This document shows, piece by piece, positions 1-10,249 of a stretch of DNA of 64,000 nt. Where the stretch lies: the NCBI RefSeq assembly GCF_022664455.2, contig NZ_JAKRKC020000002.1:1612001-1676000 (forward strand). The letters run 5' to 3'. The position numbers were made by a program, and so were the translations under genes. Under the pieces are notes generated by a model. The model was not told the origin of the DNA. It did no database searches and worked only from the letters and a program-made list of their open reading frames with translations. This DNA comes from Actinomadura luzonensis (GTDB taxonomy: Bacteria > Actinomycetota > Actinomycetes > Streptosporangiales > Streptosporangiaceae). Each line of letters opens with the position of its first letter. Position 1 is the first letter of the stretch.

Positions 1-69
1 GTGGCAGACGACGCAGGCGTCGCCGTCGCGCTGAGCCAAGCTCAGGCCCTCAGGGTCGAACGTCAACAT
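1..69 (-). CDS. N-terminus of a hypothetical protein, cut by window edge
   Basis: Only the first 23 codons are visible, read leftward from an ATG at 69. The fragment begins MLTFDPEGLSLAQRDGDACV and ends VCH, so a CxxC-type metal-binding motif could follow outside the window. A weak purine-rich GCGGAG lies just upstream of the ATG. The codons have the strong G/C third-position bias of real genes here. No function can be assigned from so short a piece; it may be an actinobacterial small conserved protein. Confidence 0.45.
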   Translation of the reverse strand, partial: MLTFDPEGLSLAQRDGDACVVCH

Positions 70-233
70 ACTCCGCGCCGTTCTTGTCGGACCCCAGTTC
101 ATCACGTTCCCAGCAGCCATCGCCCATCCGTATGTCGGATCCGTTATAACCCTGACCGCGGCCATGAGCGTCCTGCTGAGCGTCAAGTCAGGGTGAATTC
201 TCTACCCTCCTGCCGGGCTTTACACCAACAAAA

Positions 234-264
234 TCGGGCATCCAGCCACAAGTTGGATGCCCGA
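234..264 (-). terminator. Intrinsic terminator of the aminotransferase gene
   Basis: A perfect 11-bp stem (TCGGGCATCCA pairing with TGGATGCCCGA) encloses a 9-nt loop. On the minus strand the stem is followed by ATTTTGTT, a U-rich tail. It starts 14 bases past the aminotransferase stop at 278, as expected for its terminator. Confidence 0.85.
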
Positions 265-277
265 AATCGAGGGATAT

Positions 278-1606
278 CTACAGTTCGGCGATGGCTTTCT
301 CAAGGATCCCCAGGCCCTCGTCGAGCAGGTGCTCGGGGATCACCAGCGGGGGCAGGAAACGCAGCACGTTGCCGTACGTGCCGGCGGTCAGCACCAGCAG
401 GCCCTCGGCGTGGCAGCGCTTGACGACCTCCTGCACGGCGGTCGGGTTCGGCTCCTTGGTGCCGGGCTCGACCAGCTCGATCGCGATCATCGCGCCCCGG
501 CCCCGGACGTCGCCGATGACGTCGAAGCGCTCCTTCAGCGCCTCCAGCCGGGGGAGCATGATCTCGCCGATGCGGCGGGCCCGCGCGACCAGGTCCTCCT
601 CCTCGATGGTCTCCAGCACGCCGAGCGCGGCCTCGCAGGCCAGCGGGTTGCCGCCGTACGTGCCGCCGAGCCCGCCCACGTGCACCCGGTCCATGAGCTC
701 CGCGCGGCCGGTCACGGCGGCCAGCGGCAGGCCGCCCGCGATGCCCTTGGCGGTGGTGATGATGTCGGGAACGACGCCCTCGTCCTCGCAGGCGAACAAC
801 GTGCCGGTGCGGGCGAAGCCGGTCTGCACCTCGTCGGCCACGAACACGATGCCGTTGGCCCGGCAGAACTCGGCGACGCGCGGCAGGAAGCCCCGGGCGG
901 GCACGATGAAGCCGCCCTCGCCGGCGATCGGCTCGATCACCACGGCGGCCACGTTCTCGGCGCCGATCTGCTTGGTGATCGCGTCGATGGCCTGCTCGGC
1001 GGCCTCCTCGGCGCAGTTCTCCGGGCCGGTCGGCCAGCGGAACGGGTAGGCCAGCGGCACCCGGTACACCTCCGGCGCGAACGGGCCGAAGCGGTGCTTG
1101 TACGGCATGTTCTTGGCGGTCAGCGTCATCGTCAGCAACGTGCGGCCGTGGTAGCCGTGGTCGAAGACGACGACCGCCTGGCGGCCGGTGGCGTGCCGGG
1201 CGATCTTGACGGCGTTCTCGACGGCCTCGGCGCCCGAGTTCACCAGGAACGTGCGCTTCTCGTGGTCGCCCGGGGTCAGCTCGTTCAGCTTCTCGCAGAC
1301 CCGCACGTACGACTCGTACGGCGTCACCATGAAGCAGGTGTGGGTGAAGTCGGCCACCTGCCGCCGCACGCGCTCCACGACCTTGGGGGCGGCGTTGCCG
1401 ACGTTCGTCACGGCGATGCCGGAGCCGAAGTCGATCAGCGAGTTGCCGTCGGCGTCCTGCACCACGCCGCCGCCGGCGCGGGTGACGAAGACCGGCAGCG
1501 TGGTGCCGATGCCGGGCGGGACGGCGGCCTGCTTGCGGGCCAGCAGCTCCTGGGACTTGGGGCCGGGGATCGCGGTCACGACGCGCCGCTCCTGCGGAAT
1601 GCTCAT
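278..1606 (-). CDS. gabT: 4-aminobutyrate (GABA) aminotransferase, class III, PLP-dependent
   Basis: This 442-residue protein has the length and fold of class III aminotransferases, which move the amino group of GABA or a similar omega-amino acid to 2-oxoglutarate. The PLP lysine is Lys287 in ITTAKGIAGG. The cofactor aspartate motif FVADEVQTGFARTG and the phosphate-site NSGAEAVENAVKIARHATG are intact. I place the start at the ATG at 1606 (MSIPQERR), because the longer reading frame adds a glycine-rich stretch atypical of the family. A divergent PucR regulator begins 77 bp away and a strong terminator follows. Related enzymes use other omega-amino acids or taurine-like substrates, so GABA is likely but not proven. 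Confidence 0.88.
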   Translation of the reverse strand: MSIPQERRVVTAIPGPKSQELLARKQAAVPPGIGTTLPVFVTRAGGGVVQDADGNSLIDFGSGIAVTNVGNAAPKVVERVRRQVADFTHTCFMVTPYESYVRVCEKLNELTPGDHEKRTFLVNSGAEAVENAVKIARHATGRQAVVVFDHGYHGRTLLTMTLTAKNMPYKHRFGPFAPEVYRVPLAYPFRWPTGPENCAEEAAEQAIDAITKQIGAENVAAVVIEPIAGEGGFIVPARGFLPRVAEFCRANGIVFVADEVQTGFARTGTLFACEDEGVVPDIITTAKGIAGGLPLAAVTGRAELMDRVHVGGLGGTYGGNPLACEAALGVLETIEEEDLVARARRIGEIMLPRLEALKERFDVIGDVRGRGAMIAIELVEPGTKEPNPTAVQEVVKRCHAEGLLVLTAGTYGNVLRFLPPLVIPEHLLDEGLGILEKAIAEL

Positions 1607-1683
1607 GCCTCCGACGCTACGGCCGCCTCCCACCTGCGCCGATACGTCGATATGGCACACTGGGGGTGCTCGTCTTCGCCGGA

Positions 1684-3471
1684 ATGGACAAAACCCGCAT
1701 GCCGCCTACGCTGCAGACCGTCGTGCGCCGGATGGGCCTGCGGCCGCTGGCCGGCCCCGTGCCGCCGGAGCGCGTGGTGCGCTGGGTGGCGGTGAGCGAG
1801 CTGGCCGATCCCACACCGTACCTGGAGGGGGACGAGCTGCTGCTCACCACCGGGCTGCGGATGGAAGGCGACCTGGCCGGATCGGACCTGGCCGGATACG
1901 TCGGGCGGCTGGTGGCGCGGGGCGTCGCCGGGCTCGGCTTCGGCGTCGGCGTGTCGCACGAGGAGGTGCCCGGCGCGCTCGTCGCGGCGGCCGGGGAGGC
2001 GGGGCTGCCGCTGCTGGAGGTGCCGCGCGAGACGCCGTTCATCGCGATCGGCAAGGCCGTCAGCGAGCTGCTGGCCGCCGAGCAGTACGAGGAGATCACC
2101 CGGGCCTTCGCCGCGCAGGGGCGGCTGACCCGGGCGGCGCTGCGGCCCGAGGGCGTGCACGCGGTCATCGACCGGCTGGCCAAGGAGGTCGGCGGGTGGG
2201 CGGCGCTGCTCGACGAGACCGGCGCGGTGCGGCACGCCACGCGCGGTGCGCGCGTCGACGCGGTCACGGCCGACCTCGCGCGGCTCCAGGACGCCTCCGC
2301 CGAACGCCCGGGGCCCGGGGGGCGGTCGTTCGCGAGCCTGGCGTTGTCCGGGCCGGGGGAGCACATCGTCGTGCAGCCGCTGGGCGGCGGCGGTGGTGGC
2401 GGCGGGGCGCGGCCGCGCGGGTTCTTCGCAGTGGGGGCGGCGCGGGCGTTCTCGCCGGTCACCCACACCGTGATCAACGCGGCCGGCTCGCTGCTCACGC
2501 TCGCGCTGGAGCAGGGCCGGGCCCAGGCGGCGGCCGGGCGCCGGGTGCGGGCGGCGGTGCTGGACCTGCTGCTGTCCGGGGCGCTGGAGCAGGCGCGGGG
2601 GGTGCTGGCCGCGCTCGGCGGACGGCTGCCCGAGCCGCCGCTGCTGGTCCTCGCCACGCGGGCCGACGCTCTCGACGCGCTGGAGCCGCGGGCCTTCGCC
2701 GCGCCCGGGCCGGACGGGACGGCGTACGCGCTGGTGGCCGAGCAGGCGGGGCAGCCCGAGCGGGCGGGGGAGGCCGAGCGGGCGGGGAGGCCGAGCGGGC
2801 GGCCGCTGGCGGGCGAGGCGGCGAGTGCGGCGGCGCGGAAAGCGGCGGGCGAGGCGGCGAGTGCGGCGGCGCGGAAAGCGGCGGGCGCGGGGGCGGGCGA
2901 GGCGGCGGGTGCGGTGGCGGGTGCGGTGGCGGGTGCGGTGGCGGGTGCGGTGGCGCGGGAGGTGGGGGTGGTCGTCGGGGTCAGCCTGCCGGCCACGTAC
3001 GACCCCGTCTCCCTTTCCACGGCCCTCGACCAGGCCCGGCGCGCCCTGGACGCCGCCGCCCGCCCCCGCGACCCAGTGCGCGGCGAGGACGCCGCCGGCG
3101 GCGGCCGGGTGGTCCGGTTCGCGGAGCTGGCCGGGCAGGGGCTGCTGGGGCTGCTGGACCCGGCGGCGGCCCAGGCGTTCGCGACCGCGCTGCTGGCGCC
3201 GCTCACCACGTACGGCTCGCGGGCCGACCTGGTGGAGTCGCTGCGCGCGTACCTGGAGAGCAACGGCCACTGGGACGCCGCCGCGCAGCGCCTCGGCATC
3301 CACCGCCACACCCTGCGCTACCGCATGAGAAGGGTCGGCGACCTGCTCGGCCGCGACCTCGACGACCCCGGCGTGCGCGCCGAGCTGTGGCTCGCCCTGG
3401 AGGCGGCCAGGCGGCACCCGGCCGCCGCCGCTACTTCTTCTGCTTCTGCTCCAGCAGGAAGCTGCAGATGA
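1684..3471 (+). CDS. PucR-family transcriptional regulator
   Basis: The 595-residue protein has the PucR layout. An N-terminal purine-catabolism-regulator-like domain spans about residues 10-125 (ERVVRWVAVSELADPTPYLEGD), with a GGDEF-like middle region. The C-terminal helix-turn-helix is at about 520-580 (LVESLRAYLESNGHWDAAAQR, then IHRHTLRYRMRRV). Between middle and C-terminus sits an Ala/Gly low-complexity insert made of repeats, described separately. It is divergent from the GABA-type aminotransferase, the usual place for a local activator of that gene. ATG 1684 is chosen; GTG 1666 and ATG 1699 are alternatives. The last 41 bp overlap the convergent TetR gene. Confidence 0.8.
   Translation: MDKTRMPPTLQTVVRRMGLRPLAGPVPPERVVRWVAVSELADPTPYLEGDELLLTTGLRMEGDLAGSDLAGYVGRLVARGVAGLGFGVGVSHEEVPGALVAAAGEAGLPLLEVPRETPFIAIGKAVSELLAAEQYEEITRAFAAQGRLTRAALRPEGVHAVIDRLAKEVGGWAALLDETGAVRHATRGARVDAVTADLARLQDASAERPGPGGRSFASLALSGPGEHIVVQPLGGGGGGGGARPRGFFAVGAARAFSPVTHTVINAAGSLLTLALEQGRAQAAAGRRVRAAVLDLLLSGALEQARGVLAALGGRLPEPPLLVLATRADALDALEPRAFAAPGPDGTAYALVAEQAGQPERAGEAERAGRPSGRPLAGEAASAAARKAAGEAASAAARKAAGAGAGEAAGAVAGAVAGAVAGAVAREVGVVVGVSLPATYDPVSLSTALDQARRALDAAARPRDPVRGEDAAGGGRVVRFAELAGQGLLGLLDPAAAQAFATALLAPLTTYGSRADLVESLRAYLESNGHWDAAAQRLGIHRHTLRYRMRRVGDLLGRDLDDPGVRAELWLALEAARRHPAAAATSSASAPAGSCR
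2808..2957 (+). repeat. In-frame tandem repeats in the PucR gene
   Basis: Two perfect copies of a 36-bp unit (encoding AGEAASAAARKA) are followed by four copies of a 12-bp unit encoding AGAV. All are in frame, so the protein stays open while gaining a flexible Ala-rich linker. The pattern suggests slippage or unequal-exchange expansion. Confidence 0.8.
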
Positions 3472-4063
3472 CGGCGGTGGTGACGGTCTCGTACGTGCGC
3501 CCGTCGCGCAGGTGCCCGGCCCGCTCCAGGCTGATCGCGCCCTGGGCGGCGGCCCACAGCGCGTCGGCGATCTTGCGGGGCTGGGTCGGCACGAGGTAGC
3601 CGGAGGAGATGCAGTCGGCGATCACCCGGTCGAGGATGTTGAGCGCGGCGCGGGCCAGTGTCCTGGCGCGCTCGCTCGGCTCGAACCCGGGGATGGCCCG
3701 CTCGAACATGAGGCTGTAGTAGCCCGGCTCGGCCAGGCACGCCTCCCGGTAGGCGGGCCCGAGGGCGTGCAGGTGCTCCAGCGGGTTGCGCCGCTGCGGC
3801 ACGGTCTCCAGAAAGCGGCGGAAGCGCTCGAACCCCTCCAGATAGAGCGCCTCCGCCAGCCCTTCCCGATTGCCGAACATCGTGTAGATGACGGTCGTCG
3901 TGCAGCCGGCCTCGGCGGCGATGCGGCGCATGGTCAGGCTCTCGGGCCCGTCGGTCTCCAGCAGGTTGACCGCCACGTCGAGCAGGCGGGAGCGCAGTTC
4001 GTCCTGGCTGGCGCGTTCACCCAGGAGATAGGCGCCCTGCAGCCCCAGCGGCGCCGAAGTCAT
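3431..4063 (-). CDS. TetR/AcrR-family transcriptional regulator (WHG-type C-terminus)
   Basis: This 210-residue protein has a TetR N-terminal helix-turn-helix at about residues 20-70 (LTMRRIAAEAGCTTTVIYTMFGNREGL). Its C-terminal ligand domain contains DALWAAAQGAISLE, the signature of the WHG-type TetR subfamily. The ATG at 4063 is preceded by GGGGAGG, a good ribosome site. It is divergent from the aldehyde dehydrogenase, so it could repress that gene or itself. The intergenic region holds two palindromes that are candidate operators. The ligand is unknown. Its end overlaps the convergent PucR gene. Confidence 0.85.
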   Translation of the reverse strand: MTSAPLGLQGAYLLGERASQDELRSRLLDVAVNLLETDGPESLTMRRIAAEAGCTTTVIYTMFGNREGLAEALYLEGFERFRRFLETVPQRRNPLEHLHALGPAYREACLAEPGYYSLMFERAIPGFEPSERARTLARAALNILDRVIADCISSGYLVPTQPRKIADALWAAAQGAISLERAGHLRDGRTYETVTTAVICSFLLEQKQKK

Positions 4064-4099
4064 GAGACCTCCCCGGTGGCCACGGACTTCCTTGTCCTG

Positions 4100-4122
4100 G
4101 TGACCTCACGCTGTTCGGTCAC
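4100..4122. promoter_or_regulatory. Inverted repeat, possible TetR operator
   Basis: GTGACC and GGTCAC are separated by 11 bases, 37 bp upstream of the TetR start. Spacing and place suit an autoregulatory operator, but the arms are only 6 bp and nothing else supports it. Confidence 0.3.
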
Positions 4123-4283
4123 GGGGCCCACGCCTTTCTGATCGGGGGCCCGCCGCGCTTGGAGACCCGCACCCGATGACTTAGCCAAGGCGGAGATCCC
4201 TCAAACCCCTCCGCATGGTAAACATCCCGAATTAGGTCTACTTCTGTTACATCCTGGGTATACAACGGAGCTTGTACTTAACG

Positions 4284-4295
4284 GTGAGCGCTCAC
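4284..4295. promoter_or_regulatory. Perfect 12-bp palindrome GTGAGCGCTCAC
   Basis: A perfect palindrome lies 59 bp upstream of the aldehyde dehydrogenase start. Its sequence equals the core of an idealised LacI-family operator (centre CG, TGAGCGCTCA). No LacI-family gene is in the window, so either a distant LacI regulator or the divergent TetR protein could use it. Confidence 0.4.
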
Positions 4296-4342
4296 GAGGC
4301 TCTTGTGCAACGTGGTGTAAATCCCCGAGCCCGGGCTTGGCA

Positions 4343-4348
4343 TAACGT
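4343..4348 (+). promoter_or_regulatory. -10 box of a probable leaderless promoter (aldehyde dehydrogenase)
   Basis: TAACGT fits the actinobacterial TANNNT -10 consensus and ends 6 nt before the ATG at 4355. There is no ribosome site, so transcription probably starts at the ATG. No clear -35 was found. Confidence 0.45.
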
Positions 4349-4354
4349 CGTCGT

Positions 4355-5771
<1,417 letters not shown>

Positions 5772-5782
<11 letters not shown>

Positions 5783-6215
5783 CGGCCGCCGCCGGGCCCT
5801 CGGCCTCCCGCGCGCCGAGGGCCCGCGCGACCGTCAGGCTGTCCTCGTAGATGTGGTACCGGGTGATCAGCCCGTCCTCGACGGTGAGCCGCAGCGCGAA
5901 CGGCGAGCGGTAGGCCGCGCCGCCGCGCACCGTCTGCGCGATGTCGCCGAACACCACCGCCTCCGCCCCGTCCACCACGATCTGGGTCACGGTCGTGCCG
6001 TTCAGCTCGGGCACGTGGTGCTCCTCCAGCGACCGGAAATGCTCGGCCACGTCGGCGCGGGTGCGGCGGGGCCTGATCCACGGCACCGCCGGATGCCCCT
6101 CCTCGGGCCAGTCGAGCCGCCAGTCGACCGGCTCGGCGAACAACGCGGCGGTGCGCCGGTGGTCGCCCTCGCCCATCCTGCGCAGGAACTCTTCTACGAT
6201 CTCACGGGTGCTCAT
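5772..6215 (-). CDS. SnoaL-like / NTF2-fold protein
   Basis: This is a 147-residue single-domain protein. MSTREIVEEFLRRMGEGDHR, the central DWRLDWP and the strand-rich end (VEDGLITRYHIYEDSLTVAR) match the SnoaL-like branch of the NTF2 fold, a cone-shaped barrel used by small isomerases, hydrolases and binding proteins. Catalytic residues vary too much within the family to predict a reaction. It is convergent with the aldehyde dehydrogenase. An inverted repeat lies about 40 bp upstream of its ATG. Confidence 0.65.
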
Positions 6216-6251
6216 GCCGTCGAGCCTGCCACCCGGAGGTCATGGCGTCGA

Positions 6252-6266
6252 TTACCTCCCAGGTAA
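6252..6266. promoter_or_regulatory. Short palindrome TTACCT-CCC-AGGTAA
   Basis: A perfect 6-bp inverted repeat with a 3-bp centre lies between the SnoaL-like start (6215) and the stop of the next minus-strand gene (6272). It is AT-richer than its surroundings and placed as an operator for the SnoaL-like gene. It lacks the GC content and T-run of a terminator. Confidence 0.35.
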
Positions 6267-6271
6267 CCGGC

Positions 6272-7165
6272 TCACCCGGCCAGCACCTCGCCGACCACCC
6301 GGCGCGCGTCGGCCGCCTCCGCCCGGTCGCCCGACGCGAGAGCGCGGGTCAGCACGAGCAGCGCCTTCCACAACGCCCACCCCTTGGCCCGCGCCCAGGC
6401 GCCGTCGTCCTGCCCGGCCGCCTCCCGGAACCCCTTGCGGCTCCCGCCCGCGAACATCGTCCAGGCGATCACCAGGTCGCACGCCGGGTCGCCGACCCCC
6501 GACGTGCCGAAGTCGATGACCGCCGTCAGCTTCCCGTCCGCGACCAGCAGGTTGCCGGGCGCGACGTCCCCGTGGAACCACACCGGCGCGCCGCGCCACT
6601 CGGCCGCCAGCGCGTCCTCCCACACGGCCCGCGCCCGGCCGGTGTCCACCTGCCCGCCGAGCTCGGCCAGGCAGCGCCGGGTCTCCTCGTCGTAGTGGGC
6701 GGGCGAGGCGCCGCGGTAGAAACTGTGCTCCCCGGCCAGCGGCCCGCCGGTGGCGTCGCAGCGCTGCAACGCCCGGACGAACTCCGCCACGTCCACCGCG
6801 AACACCACCTCGTCGTCGATGCGCCCCCGGAGCGCCGTCTCGCCCTCGATCCAGCCCCGCACCGACCACGGGAACGGATACCCCTCACCCGGCTCCCCCT
6901 TGGCCACGATCTCCGGCACCTGGACCGGCAGCCCCGCCGCCAGCCGCGGCAGCCACTCGTGCTCCTTCTCCACCGCCGGCACGTACCCGGCCGCGGTGGG
7001 CAGCCGCACGGTCATCCCCGCGCCCAGCCGGTACGTCCGGTTGTCCCACCCGTCCACCTCGACCGGCGTCACCGGCAGCCCGCTCCACTGCGGGAACTGC
7101 GCCGCGATCAGCCGCTTCACCAGCCCGGCGTCGATCCCGGCCCGGCCGTCGTCCCGACTCGTCAT
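6272..7165 (-). CDS. Aminoglycoside-phosphotransferase-fold kinase
   Basis: The 297-residue protein belongs to the APH/choline-kinase-like family. Its catalytic loop is VWFHGDVAPGNLL and its metal-binding loop is AVIDFGTSGVGDPACDL. The N-terminal segment DGWDNRTYRLG is the usual nucleotide-binding lobe. Many such proteins phosphorylate small alcohols or antibiotics; others have unknown substrates, and nothing here fixes the substrate. The start is put at ATG 7165 (MTSRDDGRAG), behind a GGAGGGCGAAGG purine run, rather than at an upstream in-frame codon. The gene stands alone between the SnoaL-like gene and the PIN gene. Confidence 0.8.
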   Translation of the reverse strand: MTSRDDGRAGIDAGLVKRLIAAQFPQWSGLPVTPVEVDGWDNRTYRLGAGMTVRLPTAAGYVPAVEKEHEWLPRLAAGLPVQVPEIVAKGEPGEGYPFPWSVRGWIEGETALRGRIDDEVVFAVDVAEFVRALQRCDATGGPLAGEHSFYRGASPAHYDEETRRCLAELGGQVDTGRARAVWEDALAAEWRGAPVWFHGDVAPGNLLVADGKLTAVIDFGTSGVGDPACDLVIAWTMFAGGSRKGFREAAGQDDGAWARAKGWALWKALLVLTRALASGDRAEAADARRVVGEVLAG

Positions 7166-7228
7166 CCGATGATGATGACCTTCGCCCTCCGGACGAAGCA
7201 ACCGATTTGCCCGGCCGAGGCACGACCC

Positions 7229-7765
7229 CTACTCCAGCAGTCCCTCTGCGCGTGCCCACTCCACGAAACCGGCGCCGTCGCAAGGAAGGAAGGCCTCGTG
7301 ATCGCTCAGGAGATCAACCACGGCGGCGGCCTCGGCTAACTCCACACAACCGCTCCTGACGCCTTCGCAGAGCAGCTCAAGAGTGCCCGTCACCTTGACG
7401 CCGCGCTCCGTCCCATGACGGCGCCCGACCCGGTCGTCGACCACTGCGGCGATATTGTGGAACTCGGCATAGGCCAAAGTCGTGGCCTCGCCGATATTGC
7501 GCGGGCCGCGTCCGAGACGTGCGTGGTACTCGGAGAACAGCATCAGGTATCCCAACGAGCTCTCGTCGACCACGATGATCCAGGGCTGGGCCGACGCCTG
7601 GTACAACTGCGCGTACTTGGCCCCTCCGCGGAGCAGCTCTTCCTCCACCGCCATGGTGATGAGGCATGTGCTGCCGGCGACGAGCTTGGCCAGGACCGGA
7701 AGTTGGCCGGAGCGGGCGAAGTAGTTCAGCGGCGAGCTGTCGATGACCAGCCGGCCCGCGTTCAA
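7229..7765 (-). CDS. PIN-domain-like protein, likely toxin or nuclease
   Basis: The 178-residue protein shows the acidic pattern of PIN-fold RNases: Asp9 in VIDSS, Glu41, Glu93 in IGEATTLAYA and Asp110/Asp111 in AVVDDRVGR. These four positions normally bind Mg/Mn at the RNA-cleaving site. The start is a TTG whose last two bases are part of the upstream gene's TGA (TTGA overlap), so translation is coupled to the XRE-ImmA/IrrE gene. Two-gene units of an HTH-Zn-peptidase protein and a PIN-like protein recur in bacteria and are regarded as toxin-antitoxin-like. Activity and target are not shown here. Confidence 0.75.
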   Translation of the reverse strand: MNAGRLVIDSSPLNYFARSGQLPVLAKLVAGSTCLITMAVEEELLRGGAKYAQLYQASAQPWIIVVDESSLGYLMLFSEYHARLGRGPRNIGEATTLAYAEFHNIAAVVDDRVGRRHGTERGVKVTGTLELLCEGVRSGCVELAEAAAVVDLLSDHEAFLPCDGAGFVEWARAEGLLE

Positions 7766-8883
7766 TGAAGCTCGCCTCGCAACGCTTCCAGCGGTATCTC
7801 GTCCCGGATGGGAAGGTCATCGATCTCGATCTCGTCGCGCAGGATCTCCACCACTCGCTCGGCCGAGAGCCGGTGGGTCCGGTACGCCCGGATGGCGGCG
7901 GCCGACACCCCTGTCGGGACATAGGGCGGCCGGAGCTCCTCGGTCACCCGCAGATTGCACTCGAGATAGTCCGCGCGCGTAGGGGAGCGCGAATCGAGAG
8001 CTTTGTACTCGTCTGTCGAGACCAGCTCGAACTTCCGTAGCTGGCGCAGCGCGGCGGTCCAGCTCACGCGGTACTCGGCGCTTATGGTGATGGCGGACGG
8101 GCGGGCCTCGTGACGCTCCCGGAGCTCGTGCCATCGTGGGGTGATGCCGGCGCGCGGGAGCAGGAGGTCGATGGCGAAGGCGTCGATCGCGGCCTCTATG
8201 GCGTCGGTGTCCGTCCCCCAGTCCACCGAGTAGGCGTCGCCGAAGAGGTGATGCCCCAGCTCGTGGGCGAGGGTGGAGCGTCTGCGACCGGGATCGATCT
8301 CTCCGTTGACCAGTGCCACTCCTATGCCGTCCACCTCCACGTAGGCGCCGTCGGCCGCTTCTTCGCCAAGCGGCAGCGAGTATGGGAACAACCCCACTCG
8401 TTCGACCAGGTCGGCCAGGTCGTGGAGAGGCTGGGCGGGGTCGGCGCCGAGGAGCGATCGGGCTTCGGACGCTGCCTCCTCAGCCCGCCGGTCCGCGCCG
8501 TCCCGCGGCCTGATCGCGCTCAGGGAACCTCTGGCGGAGTGCGGTGTCAGCACCCGGACGTCGGCGAGGACCGCCACGTCGCGGGCGATGTCCTCGACGG
8601 CCAGGTCGCTCCTCTGGTCGCTCCGCCGCCCCGCCACGGCAGCGCGGCGGCTGATGACGGCGTGCGGGGGAAGGGAGACGAACCATTGAAGAGGTCGTTC
8701 GAGGACTTCTGACAGGCGGACGAGCTCCAGCGAATTGACCTGCCTGCGACCGGCCTCGATCTTGGTGATGGCGGTGCGGTCGACGCCCAGCTCGCTGGCC
8801 AGGTGGTCCTGGCTGTAGCCGCGGGCTTTACGCGCCTCCGCGACGCGGGCGCCGACTTCGAGCCAGCCCTGCTCATCCACCAT
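7762..8883 (-). CDS. XRE-family regulator fused to ImmA/IrrE Zn-metallopeptidase
   Basis: The 373-residue protein has an N-terminal XRE helix-turn-helix at about residues 8-65 (ARGYSQDHLASELGVDRTAI). A peptidase domain follows, with the zinc motif HELGHH near residue 208. In ImmA-type proteins the peptidase removes a repressor or antitoxin; here the DNA-binding and peptidase parts are one chain, so it may autoregulate. It overlaps the PIN gene by 4 bp. ATG 8883 (MVDEQG) is preferred over ATG 8901, because the -10-like GATAAT sits 6 nt before it, suggesting a leaderless mRNA. Confidence 0.83.
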   Translation of the reverse strand: MVDEQGWLEVGARVAEARKARGYSQDHLASELGVDRTAITKIEAGRRQVNSLELVRLSEVLERPLQWFVSLPPHAVISRRAAVAGRRSDQRSDLAVEDIARDVAVLADVRVLTPHSARGSLSAIRPRDGADRRAEEAASEARSLLGADPAQPLHDLADLVERVGLFPYSLPLGEEAADGAYVEVDGIGVALVNGEIDPGRRRSTLAHELGHHLFGDAYSVDWGTDTDAIEAAIDAFAIDLLLPRAGITPRWHELRERHEARPSAITISAEYRVSWTAALRQLRKFELVSTDEYKALDSRSPTRADYLECNLRVTEELRPPYVPTGVSAAAIRAYRTHRLSAERVVEILRDEIEIDDLPIRDEIPLEALRGELH

Positions 8884-8889
8884 GGTGCC

Positions 8890-8895
8890 ATTATC
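8890..8895 (-). promoter_or_regulatory. -10 box GATAAT of a probable leaderless promoter
   Basis: GATAAT differs from TATAAT at one base and ends 6 nt before the ATG at 8883. No ribosome site is present and no clear -35 is seen in the GC-rich flank. Confidence 0.5.
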
Positions 8896-8995
8896 GCACA
8901 TCAGCGCGCTGCCGCCCGGCCGGCCCGTTGTTCGACGGACACCGCGGCAAGGGCCGACGCCGTCCGGCGACCAGGACGCCCGCCGACGACGAAGC

Positions 8996-9023
8996 GCCGC
9001 CGCCTCCGGTCGGAGGCGGCGGC
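8996..9023 (-). terminator. GC-rich hairpin terminator after ispG
   Basis: A perfect 12-bp stem (GCCGCCGCCTCC with its complement) around a GGTC loop begins 12 bp past the ispG stop. There is no T-run, as is common for actinobacterial terminators. Confidence 0.7.
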
Positions 9024-9034
9024 CCGGGTGGGGG

Positions 9035-10210
<1,176 letters not shown>

Positions 10211-10249
10211 TTCAACCCTTACTGTGACGACGGTTTCAAGTTTATGTAG

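Noticed and set aside
257..1795. Long open frames opposite gabT and many similar long frames on the antisense strand throughout
   Set aside because: They have the Arg/Gly/Ala/Pro-rich composition of antisense shadows in GC-rich DNA, no domain motifs, and lie opposite genes with intact catalytic motifs.
4154..4173. CGCGCTTGG half-site resembling the shared palindrome
   Set aside because: The left arm does not match (GGCCCGC versus CCAAGCG), and the nearby genes do not belong to the CoA-catabolic group.
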